Under the pieces are notes generated by a model, which saw only the letters and a list, made by a program, of their open reading frames with translations, was not told the origin of the DNA and did not search any database. DNA of 64,000 nucleotides, taken from NCBI GenBank assembly GCA_029261875.1, contig JAJDAL010000040.1, positions 186,001 through 250,000 on the forward strand. The letters are read 5' to 3'. This document shows, piece after piece, positions 17,009 to 25,534 of the stretch. Position 1 is the first letter of the stretch; every line of letters starts with the position of its first letter. A program made the translations under genes and the position numbers. The DNA comes from Deltaproteobacteria bacterium (GTDB taxonomy: Bacteria; Myxococcota_A; UBA9160; JAJDAL01).

Positions 17009-17263
17009 CTACTTGCCTTTTCCGCGCTTCTCGAGGCGGTCCATCCAAAGCGCGTAGACGAAGACCAGGACGACGAAGACCAGGATCGAACCCTGCTGGG
17101 CAAACCAGAACCCCAAAGGGAAACCGCCCAGACTGAAGGCGTTCAAGGGCCGGACGAACACGACACCCAACAAGAAGGAAGCTGAAAACCAGATGGCGAG
17201 AAGCACCGAAAGGATGCGGAGATTGGCGCGCCAATAGGCCCGCGGATCGTTCTGCTCGCTCAT
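17009..17263 (-). CDS. DUF4212 symporter small subunit
   Basis: An 84-residue protein with two membrane helices (roughly residues 18-38 and 50-70). The short conserved N-terminus with YWRANLRI and the LGGFPLGFWFAQQGSI segment are the signature of DUF4212, the small partner of VC_2705-type Na+/solute symporters. It is the first gene of the operon, 5 bp before the large subunit. ATG 17263. Confidence 0.92.
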   Translation of the reverse strand: MSEQNDPRAYWRANLRILSVLLAIWFSASFLLGVVFVRPLNAFSLGGFPLGFWFAQQGSILVFVVLVFVYALWMDRLEKRGKGK

Positions 17264-17311
17264 GCCACTCCCCCGAAGCCGGAGTTCCATTGCGGCACGC
17301 AAGCTAACAAA

Positions 17312-17878
17312 TCAGGCGTTCCGCAAACGCCAAATTCCGCCGCCCAGCAAGATCGCCACCCACGCGGCGACGAAACCCAGGGGAAGCATCGGGACCGCTC
17401 CCACGACCTGGATCGCCTTGTCGTCGTGGGCAACCGTAACGCCAGATCCATCGACCACCAGCTCCAGGTTATCCGCTGCCGAGGGCGCGGAGAAATTCGA
17501 GAAGGACAAACCCGAGATCGTGAGACTATCCCCGGGGCCGAAATCCGCGGTGACGTCGACGACCAGGGTGTGATCGGAATCTTCGTAGGACGTCGACGTG
17601 CTGACCCGGCTCGACGCCGCGCCTCCGATCGTCGCGGTGGTGTCCGCGGTATCCCACGTCATATTGAATCCCGCCGGTATGCGAATCCGGAGGTCGCCGG
17701 CGGCCGTGATCACCGGCGCCACACCGTCATCGACGACGGTAATGGTCGCGACCGCGGTGGTGATTCCCGCCACCGGAAAGGATTGATTGGACGCGGACGA
17801 AATCGAACTCGCCGCAAGTGCGCTGGAAGCGCTCGACAGAATTCCCACCACCACCATCGAAAGAGCGTATGCGCGCAT
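17312..17878 (-). CDS. Secreted beta-rich protein with C-terminal membrane anchor
   Basis: A 188-residue protein of unknown function. Residues 1-23 are a signal peptide ending in ALA. The middle is Ser/Thr/Val-rich and probably all-beta. The C-terminus has one hydrophobic helix (PLGFVAAWVAILLGGGIW) followed by RLRN, the tripartite layout of a sorting or membrane-retention tail, similar in form to PEP-CTERM or MYXO-CTERM proteins, although the motif before the helix is only VPMLPLG. It is not clearly linked to its neighbours. Confidence 0.6.
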   Translation of the reverse strand: MRAYALSMVVVGILSSASSALAASSISSASNQSFPVAGITTAVATITVVDDGVAPVITAAGDLRIRIPAGFNMTWDTADTTATIGGAASSRVSTSTSYEDSDHTLVVDVTADFGPGDSLTISGLSFSNFSAPSAADNLELVVDGSGVTVAHDDKAIQVVGAVPMLPLGFVAAWVAILLGGGIWRLRNA

Positions 17879-17949
17879 CGTTCCTCCCCAATTCAGCAAA
17901 ACGCAGAACGACTTGGAGTTAGCGAATCGCGAATTGGGGGCAAAGGAAA

Positions 17950-18240
17950 TCAGCGGACGGAATAGGGAGCGAGCCGCAGCGCGTTTTCCGGGCAGGCCTC
18001 GACACAGAGCTGGCAGGCCCGGCAGGCCTCCGGTCGAACCACATAGGCTTGGCGATTGCCGTGCACCCAGGCCTTGATCTTGCCCAGGAGCGAAAGCGTC
18101 GCACGATCTTCGAAAGAAAGGGGTTGGATCTCGAACACGTGGTAAGGACAGACCCTTACGCAATCATCCTTGGCTTCACACCGGTTTCGATCGACCACCG
18201 GTGCGACTTTCCCGGGCTCTCCAGGACACGGCTCGCTCAT
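17950..18240 (-). CDS. Two-[4Fe-4S] ferredoxin-like protein
   Basis: A 96-residue protein with two ferredoxin clusters. The first has Cys-x6-Cys-x3-Cys-Pro spacing (residues about 21-32, with an extended first gap) and the second has CRACQLCVEACP, a canonical CxxCxxCxxxCP. A 35-residue linker separates them. It probably passes electrons to a redox partner. The first cluster is atypical, with only three clear Cys at the usual places. ATG 18240. Confidence 0.85.
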   Translation of the reverse strand: MSEPCPGEPGKVAPVVDRNRCEAKDDCVRVCPYHVFEIQPLSFEDRATLSLLGKIKAWVHGNRQAYVVRPEACRACQLCVEACPENALRLAPYSVR

Positions 18241-18300
18241 CGCAACCCCGCCGAGGAAGGGAAAGGCCGGAGCCCCCACGCGGGGGGCTCCGCAAGGTAC

Positions 18301-18594
18301 CTACCAGCGACCGCCGCCACCTCCGCCGCCGCCGCCGCCGCCGCCTCCCCGACGCTTCTCCTGGGCTTCGTTCACCCGCAGAGCGCGCCCGCCGAAATCG
18401 CGGCCATTGAGTTCGCCGATCGCCTTGTTGGCATCGTCTTCGTCGAGTTCGACGAAACCGAAGCCGCGCGAGCGACCCGTCTCACGATCCGTGATGACAG
18501 CAGCGGAGAGCACCTCGCCAAAAGGAGAAAAGAGATCCTTGAGTTCGGCCTCGGTGCAAGTCCAGGGAAGGTTTCCTACGTAAATCTTCTTCAT
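18301..18594 (-). CDS. Cold-shock-type RRM RNA-binding protein with poly-Gly tail
   Basis: A 97-residue RRM protein. KKIYVGNLPW is RNP2 and RGFGFVEL is RNP1, both intact, so it should bind single-stranded RNA. The C-terminus is a run of 13 glycines ending in Arg-Trp. Such short Gly-rich RRM proteins are typical cold-shock RNA chaperones in cyanobacteria and deltaproteobacteria. The long (390 bp) gene-free region upstream could hold its regulated leader. Confidence 0.92.
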   Translation of the reverse strand: MKKIYVGNLPWTCTEAELKDLFSPFGEVLSAAVITDRETGRSRGFGFVELDEDDANKAIGELNGRDFGGRALRVNEAQEKRRGGGGGGGGGGGGGRW

Positions 18595-18984
18595 TGAATT
18601 GAGATACCTGCCCGATTCCGGGCGTTGTTGCCGAGATGTGCCCAGCCAAATGGCCTGAACACATTCCGGCGGATTACCAGAACGCGAGCCCTATGCTCGC
18701 ACGTATTGCTTCGAAACTGACGCAAAACCGATTTGAAAAGTGCTTGAAAACTGACATGAGTCTCGGGCGGGACCGGGCAGGGCGTGTGTTCCTAGGCGTG
18801 ACAAACGCTAGGGCATATCCTGGGGGGGTGCCAGAGGCCCCAGGGGCACCCGCGGGGAGACAGTGTCCGTTGGACCTTGCGTTCCCGCGAAGCGCGGGTG
18901 CCTTTGCTTCCACTCGCCGCCGAGCGCGAGCCAACCCCCCTCCCGAATACTGACACCGGGGATTCTGGGGAGTAGCTTGGGGTC
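18595..18984. other. 390-bp gene-free divergent spacer
   Basis: The spacer lies between the divergent RRM gene (minus) and a methyltransferase gene (plus). No coding frame here shows convincing codon use. It may contain promoters for both genes and, by analogy with cold-shock RRM genes, a long 5' leader for the RRM mRNA. I see no clear terminator or riboswitch. Confidence 0.5.
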
Positions 18985-19689
18985 GTGATCCCCTTACCCG
19001 TCGGAAGGTCGAGCGACCTTCGGGAATCCGGCTATCGCAGTCGAATTCAAGAACTCACCTATGGCCTGCTGAGTCCCCTCTACGACGCGTTCGTGCGGTT
19101 CGTAACCCTGCCTCTAGGGGGTGAGGCGAAATGGCGCGCGGAGATCGCAGAATGGCTGCGCCCAGAGAACGGGCAGCACGTTCTCTCGCTTTGTTGTGGA
19201 ACCGGGACGACGGATCGCGCGGTCCTGAAACGCGCTCCCGGGGTCAATTTGCTGGGCCTCGACCTGGGCAAAGGTCAGCTCGCGCGCGCGCGCCGCAAGG
19301 ACACCGAGGGACTCATCGACTACCGCCAGGGCAACGCCACGGACACGGGGTTCGAATCCGGCAGCTTCGACCGGGTCTTCATCGTCGGGGCATTGCACGA
19401 AATGCCCCGGTCCCTTCGCGCACAGGTCTTGCGCGAAGCCCGACGCGTCTGTCGTTCCGAAGGTCGAGCGCTCTTCGTCGAACCGGGTCCCACCGCAACG
19501 CGCTGGTCGTCCTTCACGCGGTCCCTGTTTCTCTTCCTCTGGCTGCCCGGGAATCCCGAGACGGCGACCACGCGCGATCTCGTTCGAGAAGGCTTGCGTG
19601 CCGAGCTTCCCGCCGCGGGTTTCGAAGTCGAAGAACGCCACACAACGAACCCGGATTGGTTCGAGGGTCTCTACGTGCGCCCTATCTAA
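18985..19689 (+). CDS. Class I SAM-dependent methyltransferase (UbiE/Methyltransf_11-like)
   Basis: A 234-residue methyltransferase. HVLSLCCGTGTTDRAVL is the SAM-binding motif I, GLDLGKGQLARAR motif II, and FDRVFIVGALHEMP motif IV with post-I acidic residues. The N-terminal helix RIQELTYGLLSPLYD is typical of the UbiE/menaquinone methyltransferase-like group. Substrate unknown. GTG start at 18985; a second, closer start is not seen. Confidence 0.85.
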   Translation: MIPLPVGRSSDLRESGYRSRIQELTYGLLSPLYDAFVRFVTLPLGGEAKWRAEIAEWLRPENGQHVLSLCCGTGTTDRAVLKRAPGVNLLGLDLGKGQLARARRKDTEGLIDYRQGNATDTGFESGSFDRVFIVGALHEMPRSLRAQVLREARRVCRSEGRALFVEPGPTATRWSSFTRSLFLFLWLPGNPETATTRDLVREGLRAELPAAGFEVEERHTTNPDWFEGLYVRPI

Positions 19690-20081
19690 GGAGCGCGCGA
19701 ATCGAGCCGATAGACGAAGCGCTCTGGATCGAACCCTTCGAGTTCCCCCGGCTCTCCGACCAGAACCGCGGTGGCGGGATAGACCTTGCCACCGAAACGC
19801 ACCCGAACGCGCGAGTCCTCGCGAATGTAATCGAGCCAGCGGCGCCCCTCGGCGGGATCGATGTACAGATTGCCGTCCTCGACCACGTAGTTGAGTTCGA
19901 CGGAATAGGGATCGCCGGGTCGAGTCTCGAGGTCGACGAAGGCATCGTCTGCAAACGACCAGTCGCCGACGGGCTGTGAAACGAGTTCTCCGCTCAGTTC
20001 GCCACCGGGAAACACCAGAAAAGGCCCCCCGCAGGCAAGAATGAAGCAGAGTGCACAAGCGGTAAGCAGTATTCGCCCCAA
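19686..20081 (-). CDS. Predicted lipoprotein, split-barrel-like
   Basis: A 131-residue protein with a signal sequence ending in FILAC, a lipobox, so it is probably an envelope lipoprotein. The mature part (DAFVDLETRPGDPYSVELN through RRWLDYIREDSRVRVRFGG) resembles pyridoxamine-oxidase-like split-barrel domains, but no cofactor residue can be named. The TTG at 20081 was chosen because GGAGG lies 7 bp upstream and no ATG precedes the signal sequence. A similar fold may be encoded at 25104-25517. Confidence 0.55.
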   Translation of the reverse strand: MGRILLTACALCFILACGGPFLVFPGGELSGELVSQPVGDWSFADDAFVDLETRPGDPYSVELNYVVEDGNLYIDPAEGRRWLDYIREDSRVRVRFGGKVYPATAVLVGEPGELEGFDPERFVYRLDSRAP

Positions 20082-20177
20082 GTTCGTTCCTCCCGTAACC
20101 CACCCCGTACCTTCGAGCCAAAGACTAGTCGAACTTGGCCATCCAGCCGATCCAGGCCGATACGCTACCCTTTTCGA

Positions 20178-20786
20178 ATGGTGGAAAGACCCGCCGCGCC
20201 CCAACCTGAGGTCTACGGGCGCACACTCAAGTGGATGGTTCGCACATCTCTGCGAATCGCGGGTTGGGAATCCGAAGGCACCCGGCCCAACTGCCCGCGC
20301 AGCGTGGTCATCGCCGCCCCCCACACTTCCAACTGGGACCTTCCGTTGCTGTTCGCCATGGCGGTCACCTTCGACATCAAGATTTCCTGGATGGCGAAGC
20401 ACGTGTTGTTCCAGTTCCCGATCGGCATCCTGTTTCGACGCCTCGGGGGAATTCCGATCGTGCGCCATCAACGCGGCAACATGGTCGACCAGATGGTGCA
20501 GCGCTTCGGCGAATCCGAGACCCTGGCCCTCGTCGTCCCCGTCGAGGGCACCCGCGGCTACGTCGCGCACTGGAAGTCGGGCTTCTACCGCATCGCGGAG
20601 GCGGCCCAGGTTCCCATCGTGATGAGCTACCTCGATTACGCACGGCGCCGCGGTGGCTTCGGACCGGCGGTCCTGCCCTCCGGTGACATCACCAGTGACA
20701 TGAACGAGATTCGCGATTTCTACGCCGACAAATCGGGAAAATACCCGGACAAGTTCGGGGAGATTCGACTCAAAGAAGAAATGTAA
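20178..20786 (+). CDS. 1-acyl-glycerol-3-phosphate acyltransferase-like protein (PlsC family)
   Basis: A 202-residue acyltransferase. PHTSNWDLPLLFAM near residue 48 is the HxxxxD catalytic motif, and VPVEGTRGYV is the EGTR motif that binds the glycerol phosphate. The short length and the WMAKHVLFQFP region resemble the small bacterial PlsC-like acyltransferases. It acts on membrane lipids; the acyl donor is unknown. Confidence 0.88.
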   Translation: MVERPAAPQPEVYGRTLKWMVRTSLRIAGWESEGTRPNCPRSVVIAAPHTSNWDLPLLFAMAVTFDIKISWMAKHVLFQFPIGILFRRLGGIPIVRHQRGNMVDQMVQRFGESETLALVVPVEGTRGYVAHWKSGFYRIAEAAQVPIVMSYLDYARRRGGFGPAVLPSGDITSDMNEIRDFYADKSGKYPDKFGEIRLKEEM

Positions 20787-20822
20787 GGTGGCGCTCCCAC
20801 CGCGCGCCAGGAGGAGCCCCGC

Positions 20823-21416
20823 GTGGCGTCGAATACTCCGCGGCTTTCCCCCCTCGAATCCGATCAATGGGACGACCGAACCCGCACTCTGTTGGGGGGA
20901 AGTGTTGCTCCGGTCGCCAAGCTCGAAGCGGGATCGGAATCCAAACCCTCCGGACCGCTCAACATCCTTCGGACGATCGCCCATCACCCGAAACTACTCG
21001 AGCCGTTCCTCGGTTTTGCCGCCACCCTGGCTGTCGCAGGTGTACTCCCGCGGCGCGCGTCGGAGTTGCTGGCGTTGCGCGCCGCGTGGAACTGCCGATC
21101 CGCTTTCGAGTGGGGCCACCACGTCATCTACGGGCGCGCGTCGGGGCTCAGCGATGCCGAGATCCAGCGGGTGCCCCTCGGCCCCGATGCCCCGGACTGG
21201 CCCGAAGAAGACCGGGAACTTCTGACCGCCGCCGATGAACTTCATTTTCGAAAGGACTTGTCGGAAGCAACCTGGTCGAAACTGCGCGCGCGTTGGAACG
21301 ACGCCCAACTCGTGGAGATTCCGTTCGTCGTCGGGAACTACACCATGCTCTCCATGGTGGCGAACGCAACGGGAGTTCCCCTGGAACCCGGTCTTCCGTC
21401 GCTTCCGGACACTTGA
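20823..21416 (+). CDS. Carboxymuconolactone decarboxylase family protein
   Basis: A 197-residue AhpD-like all-helical protein. The core ELLALRAAWNCRSAFEWGHH has the typical NC-x-x-x-x-x-H pattern, but only one Cys is present instead of the CxxC of peroxidase members, so a peroxidase role is unlikely. The family contains decarboxylases and many uncharacterised enzymes. GTG 20823 with AGGAGG upstream. It lies 37 bp after the PlsC-like gene. Confidence 0.8.
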   Translation: MASNTPRLSPLESDQWDDRTRTLLGGSVAPVAKLEAGSESKPSGPLNILRTIAHHPKLLEPFLGFAATLAVAGVLPRRASELLALRAAWNCRSAFEWGHHVIYGRASGLSDAEIQRVPLGPDAPDWPEEDRELLTAADELHFRKDLSEATWSKLRARWNDAQLVEIPFVVGNYTMLSMVANATGVPLEPGLPSLPDT

Positions 21417-21427
21417 TTCGAAGGCGC

Positions 21428-21877
21428 CTACGCGGGCTCGATCCGAATCTCCGTCTTGACGGAGTTGGCGATGAAACAATGCTCGTGGGCGAGTTCGTGC
21501 ATGCGATGAATCTCCGACTCGTCCGGTTGCTTCTCTCCGCCGAATGAAATCTCCGGCCGCAACACCACGCGCGTGACGGCCAATTTCCCTTCGCTGTTCT
21601 TTTCCATTACGCCCACCGCACGATCTTCGTAGGTATCGACGACGAAGCGCTTGCGCGCCGCGATGGCGAGAAACGTCAGCATGTGGCAACTGGCCAGGGA
21701 GGCGACGAAGCCTTCCTCGGGATCGACGCGATCTACGTCGCCCTTGAAGTCGGGTGCGGCCGAGGCTTCCACCACGGCTCCGTTCTCGAAATTCCAACGG
21801 TGGTTGCGTGAATACGTGTCGAATGTGAACTCGATACCGTCGCGAGACCAGGCAAGCGAAGCGCGGTGTTCCGACAT
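21428..21877 (-). CDS. OsmC family protein
   Basis: A 149-residue OsmC-type protein. The two redox cysteines are in SLASCHMLTFL (near residue 64) and AHEHCFIANSV (near residue 133), as in organic hydroperoxide resistance and OsmC enzymes. It probably reduces organic peroxides. The gene ends 12 bp from a convergent CMD gene and lies 10 bp after the M50 protease gene on the same strand. Confidence 0.9.
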   Translation of the reverse strand: MSEHRASLAWSRDGIEFTFDTYSRNHRWNFENGAVVEASAAPDFKGDVDRVDPEEGFVASLASCHMLTFLAIAARKRFVVDTYEDRAVGVMEKNSEGKLAVTRVVLRPEISFGGEKQPDESEIHRMHELAHEHCFIANSVKTEIRIEPA

Positions 21878-21886
21878 GGTCCGATT

Positions 21887-22594
21887 CTACCCGTAGTCGA
21901 ACTCCGGGTACAACAGATTGACGGCTCCCAAGAAGACAGGGGTATAGATCGCCCGGAAGATGTACCAGGCCAGGAGGACACCCAGCAGGCCGAAAATCGG
22001 TTGCTGGATGAATTCCTGGTAGCGCGCCGCGAGTCCCTCACTCAAGAACAGGGGGACAGCACCGCTTCCATCGAGGGGCGGAATCGGCAACAGGTTGAGG
22101 GTGAAGAGCACGAGGTTCATGGAAAAGAACACGCTGAGAATGAACGCGCTTCCCGTCGCCAACTCCGAGGCCTCGGACGCGACCACGGCCGCAAAACTGA
22201 CGGAGTCCGGCGCGAAGAAGGTCCCGGTCAGGATTCCCGCGCGGATCGCCAGGGCGGCGAGCAAGATCAGCAGGAGATTTGCACCGGGCCCGGCCAGCGC
22301 CATCCAACCCGCACGCCGGGGGTGGTTGCGCGCCCAGACCGGGTCGTAGGGGGCGCTCGCAAAACCGAAAGGCCAACCGGTGATGAACACCGAGATGATG
22401 GGGAGCAACACCATCCCGAAGGGTTCCCGGCGGATATGGGGAACCGGATCCAAGGAAACCTGTCCGCCCTGGTAGGCGGTCAAATCGCCGCCTCGTTTGG
22501 CCGCCCAGGCGTGCGCGGCCTCGTGCAGGGTCGTCGAAAACAGGAAGACCACGTAGAACACGATGGCCTCGATGGGATCTACACTGTCGAACAC
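21887..22594 (-). CDS. Site-2 protease family (M50) membrane metalloprotease
   Basis: A 235-residue membrane protein with HEAAH near residue 24 (zinc-binding HExxH) and LLPIPPLDGSG near residue 175 (the N/DG motif of S2P proteases). About six membrane helices. No PDZ domain is visible, so it resembles the small M50 subgroup such as Rip3-like or YwhC-like proteases, whose substrates are usually unknown. Confidence 0.9.
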   Translation of the reverse strand: MFDSVDPIEAIVFYVVFLFSTTLHEAAHAWAAKRGGDLTAYQGGQVSLDPVPHIRREPFGMVLLPIISVFITGWPFGFASAPYDPVWARNHPRRAGWMALAGPGANLLLILLAALAIRAGILTGTFFAPDSVSFAAVVASEASELATGSAFILSVFFSMNLVLFTLNLLPIPPLDGSGAVPLFLSEGLAARYQEFIQQPIFGLLGVLLAWYIFRAIYTPVFLGAVNLLYPEFDYG

Positions 22595-22676
22595 GTTGCC
22601 CCCAGGAGAACTGCGAAACTAACAAACTCCCGCGCTTCGCAGGGGGGGGCTCACGGGCTGACTTCGGGCGTTGCGG

Positions 22677-23759
22677 TCAAAGAAATGTAGCTTGTCGATT
22701 CATCAGGCGAAGCAGCGGGCGACCGCGCAGGAGACTCCGGTAGGCGGCTCCACTCACCAACAGGCCGAAGAAAAACCCTCCCAGGTGCGCCTCCCAGGCC
22801 ACGCCCAGCGATCCGACCCACCAGCCCGCCAGATTGAAGACGAACCACAATCCAACGTAGAGCGGTGCGGCCATCTTCCACTGCCAGACGAATAACATGA
22901 ACGTGAGTCTCGCGCGGTGGAACAGAACCGCGTAGGCGGCGATCACACCGGAAATCGCGCCACTGGCGCCCAGCACCGGAAGATCCGGCGTGTCGGTCAA
23001 CAACGAAAACGCGACCCCCGCCACGACCCCCGCCATCAGGTAGAAGACGAGGAAATAGACCCGACCGAACACATCCTCGACGTTGTCGCCGAGAATCCAA
23101 AGGAAGTACATGTTCCCCAACAGATGAATGACCCCCGCGTGAAGAAACTGTGACGTCAGCAGGGATTCGAACCACAACGTCTCACCGATCGCCCCGGCGA
23201 AAAGAGAATATTCCCGCAGGCCATCGGCGGACAACATCTGCAACGCGAACAGAATGCCCGTAAGCGCGATCAATCCATAGGTGACGACCGGAACGCGGCG
23301 AGGCGCGATATTGAACTCGACCGGAAGGCCGGCGAGAAACTGGAAAAACCAATGCGCCCAGCTGCGCGCGGCGTCGATGGCCACCACCGAATCCGGCAGA
23401 TGGTGCCCCGCTTGGGCCCGTTCGAGTTCTCCGTGCGGCAACCAGACGCCCGAGCACCCCGGGCAAATTTCGACGTGGATCGGATTCGCTTCCGACAACG
23501 CGTACGCGTGGAGAGACAGCGCACAACGGTGGCAGGTATGCGGTGTCGAAACCAAATTCCCCGTGACACTCTCTGCAATCGTCCGGCGCGGTGCTGCATC
23601 CACGTCGTAGGCTCGAATTGCCTTGGCGAGTTCCCCGGCCTCGAACCACAACCCGCCGCAGCGCACACAGACGTCGACTTCCGCAGCATCCTCGTCGAAG
23701 GGTTCCATGCGTGCGTGCCGACAGCGCGGACAGCGATGCCCCTGCTTCCGACGCTTCAA
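22677..23759 (-). CDS. Rhomboid family intramembrane protease with N-terminal zinc ribbons
   Basis: A 360-residue protein. Residues 1-45 and 75-115 each hold a zf-TFIIB-type zinc ribbon (CPRC...CVRCGGLWFE and CHRC...CPGCSGVWLP). After a linker, six membrane helices carry rhomboid signatures: HLLGNMYFLWILGDNVED, the catalytic Ser in GASGAISG and the His in WEAHLGGFFFG. It should cleave membrane proteins, and the cytoplasmic zinc ribbons may regulate it or bind substrate. The DUF2867 gene overlaps its start. Confidence 0.9.
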   Translation of the reverse strand: MKRRKQGHRCPRCRHARMEPFDEDAAEVDVCVRCGGLWFEAGELAKAIRAYDVDAAPRRTIAESVTGNLVSTPHTCHRCALSLHAYALSEANPIHVEICPGCSGVWLPHGELERAQAGHHLPDSVVAIDAARSWAHWFFQFLAGLPVEFNIAPRRVPVVTYGLIALTGILFALQMLSADGLREYSLFAGAIGETLWFESLLTSQFLHAGVIHLLGNMYFLWILGDNVEDVFGRVYFLVFYLMAGVVAGVAFSLLTDTPDLPVLGASGAISGVIAAYAVLFHRARLTFMLFVWQWKMAAPLYVGLWFVFNLAGWWVGSLGVAWEAHLGGFFFGLLVSGAAYRSLLRGRPLLRLMNRQATFL

Positions 23760-24451
23760 ACACCCTCTCCGGATTCCCGTTGCGCTTCCCAGGTACGCAC
23801 CATGTGTTCGATCAATGCGGGGTAGACGAATGCGTATCGGAAGGGTTTGATGAGGGCCATGTAGGCGTCACTCTGCCAACCGCGCGACTTGACGTAGACC
23901 GCCATCCACACCTGACTGCGATCTCCGTCCGGAACCCAGGAAAGATGCAGCAGCGCATGAATCGTCTTGTTCGACACCTCGTGCAGCGCCTCGTGTTCGA
24001 ACACATAGACCGTGTCGAAATCGAACGGGCCCGACCGGGGGCCCGACGACCGGTTGCGCGCGCGATCCTCATCGCTCAAGCGTTCTCCCACGCTCGACTC
24101 TGCGTGGTCTGGAATCGCCAACGGCTCTGCGGGATGATCCCACCGGAATAGTCGGCCGAGCAAGCGACGGACCCCGATCAGAACCCCGAGGGCCCCCATT
24201 CGAAACAGATGAAGAGCGTCTCTCGACGAGCGCGGCCAGAACGAATAGAGGGGCTTCGCATCGAAACGCAATGCGCGTTCCGTAAACACGCGGTAGAAAT
24301 CGGCAAAGGATTCCCGACGCGGGTCGGCGTCGATCGGAAATTCCCAGACATCGTGCAACGCGAAATCCGCTGCCAGGGAGTGGACGCGCCAAGGGCGTGA
24401 CATGTGCGCTGCAGCATCCGGACTCGCTCGGTTTCGCGGCGAGGACATCAC
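23756..24451 (-). CDS. DUF2867 family protein
   Basis: A 231-residue protein of the DUF2867 group, recognised by SLAADFALHDVWEFPI at the start, FEHEALHEVSNKTIHALLHLSWV in the second half and KPFRYAFVYPALI at the end. Relatives often occur fused to SDR domains; here it stands alone. Function unknown, perhaps a START/lipid-binding-like fold. It is in a tight run with the Coq4-like gene upstream (6 bp) and the rhomboid gene (4-bp overlap) downstream. Confidence 0.75.
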   Translation of the reverse strand: MMSSPRNRASPDAAAHMSRPWRVHSLAADFALHDVWEFPIDADPRRESFADFYRVFTERALRFDAKPLYSFWPRSSRDALHLFRMGALGVLIGVRRLLGRLFRWDHPAEPLAIPDHAESSVGERLSDEDRARNRSSGPRSGPFDFDTVYVFEHEALHEVSNKTIHALLHLSWVPDGDRSQVWMAVYVKSRGWQSDAYMALIKPFRYAFVYPALIEHMVRTWEAQRESGEGV

Positions 24452-24456
24452 CTACC

Positions 24457-25014
24457 TCACGCCGTAGCTTTCCCAACGAGCCATCCCAACAAGAGAACCA
24501 CAGGCCAAAAGTTCATCCCCACCGAAAGCACCGACCAGCCCGCGAACGCCGCGTAGTCGGACGCGGTAGCCGCTGGAATCTCTCGATCCAGGCCGAGTTC
24601 CCGCTGAACGTCGCTCACGGGTTTCGCCAACAGCGCGTCATCGAAAGGAGCGCCGTAGAGGTTCTCGGTCTTGCGCCCGCGCAGGAACGCACGGAACACC
24701 TCGCGCGGTTTCGCGAGCACGACGAACCCCATCACCTGCAGGTCGAGATACAGCGCCGCGCCGAAGCCGCGACAACTCGAGGCAATTTCCCAAGCGCCGA
24801 TTTCCGCTTCACCGAGAAGGTCCGTGTCGTACCCGGTCACCACGTGATGGAGATCGTGGTAGGGAACCGCCCGCTTGCGAGCCGACGTATTGGGGAAGGC
24901 AATGGGGACGGGGCCGAGCTTGAGCTTGACCCAACTTTCTTGATATCCGCCGTCCGGCGGGAACCCGTTGCGCTGGAAGTATTCTGCACGCGCTTCACGA
25001 AGGGTCGGTGACAT
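24457..25014 (-). CDS. Coq4-like protein
   Basis: A 185-residue protein with the HDLHHVVTGYDTD motif (Coq4-type HDxxH metal site) near residue 53, and a C-terminal hydrophobic helix. Coq4 is a Zn-binding protein that scaffolds or catalyses a decarboxylation in ubiquinone synthesis; many bacterial paralogues have unknown roles. The extra C-terminal membrane helix is unusual. It is the first gene of the run down to the M50/OsmC genes. ATG 25014. See also 35974-36756, 45636-46367 and 50415-50864. Confidence 0.75.
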   Translation of the reverse strand: MSPTLREARAEYFQRNGFPPDGGYQESWVKLKLGPVPIAFPNTSARKRAVPYHDLHHVVTGYDTDLLGEAEIGAWEIASSCRGFGAALYLDLQVMGFVVLAKPREVFRAFLRGRKTENLYGAPFDDALLAKPVSDVQRELGLDREIPAATASDYAAFAGWSVLSVGMNFWPVVLLLGWLVGKATA

Positions 25015-25103
25015 GGCGCTTGGATAGTACAGCCTGTACCCGCGCCCATCGATCCCGCCCAAGAAGCCGGGACGGCGTCGAGATTCTCCAGTAAAATGCC
25101 TCG

Positions 25104-25517
25104 ATGGATCGCGTCCTCAAGATATTGGCCGTCGTGGCCTGCGTGGTGATCCTCTACCCCGCCGCCCATTTCATCCTGATCGAATCCGCGGGCGAGGTCG
25201 TGACCTTGACCACCTACGACGCCGACGCGACGCCGCACCAGACTCACTTGTGGGTGGTCGAACACCAGGGCCATTCCTGGGTCAACGCCGGAACCCCCGA
25301 TGCGGAATGGCTGGCGCGAATCGCTCGCAACCCCCAGGTAGAAGTCACGCGCGACGGGGCCCCCGAGCCGTTCCGCGCAGTTCCCGACGCCACTCAGAAA
25401 GACGCCATTCTGCGCCTGATGCGGGATTCCTATGGCTTTGCCGATGTCTATGTTCGCGCCGTGGTGGGGGGCGACCCCGTCCCGGTCCGACTGGAGCCTC
25501 GAGCCGAAGCGCCCTGA
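25104..25517 (+). CDS. Membrane-anchored split-barrel nitroreductase-like protein (DUF385-like)
   Basis: A 137-residue protein with one N-terminal helix (residues 5-25), then VVTLTTYDADATPHQTHLWVVEHQGHSWVNAG, a split-barrel start reminiscent of the F420-dependent deazaflavin nitroreductase (DUF385) family, and an Arg/Asp-rich end. No cofactor residue can be assigned. It is convergent with the SDR gene. Confidence 0.6.
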   Translation: MDRVLKILAVVACVVILYPAAHFILIESAGEVVTLTTYDADATPHQTHLWVVEHQGHSWVNAGTPDAEWLARIARNPQVEVTRDGAPEPFRAVPDATQKDAILRLMRDSYGFADVYVRAVVGGDPVPVRLEPRAEAP

Positions 25518-25534
25518 ATCGCCGATAACGCCGG

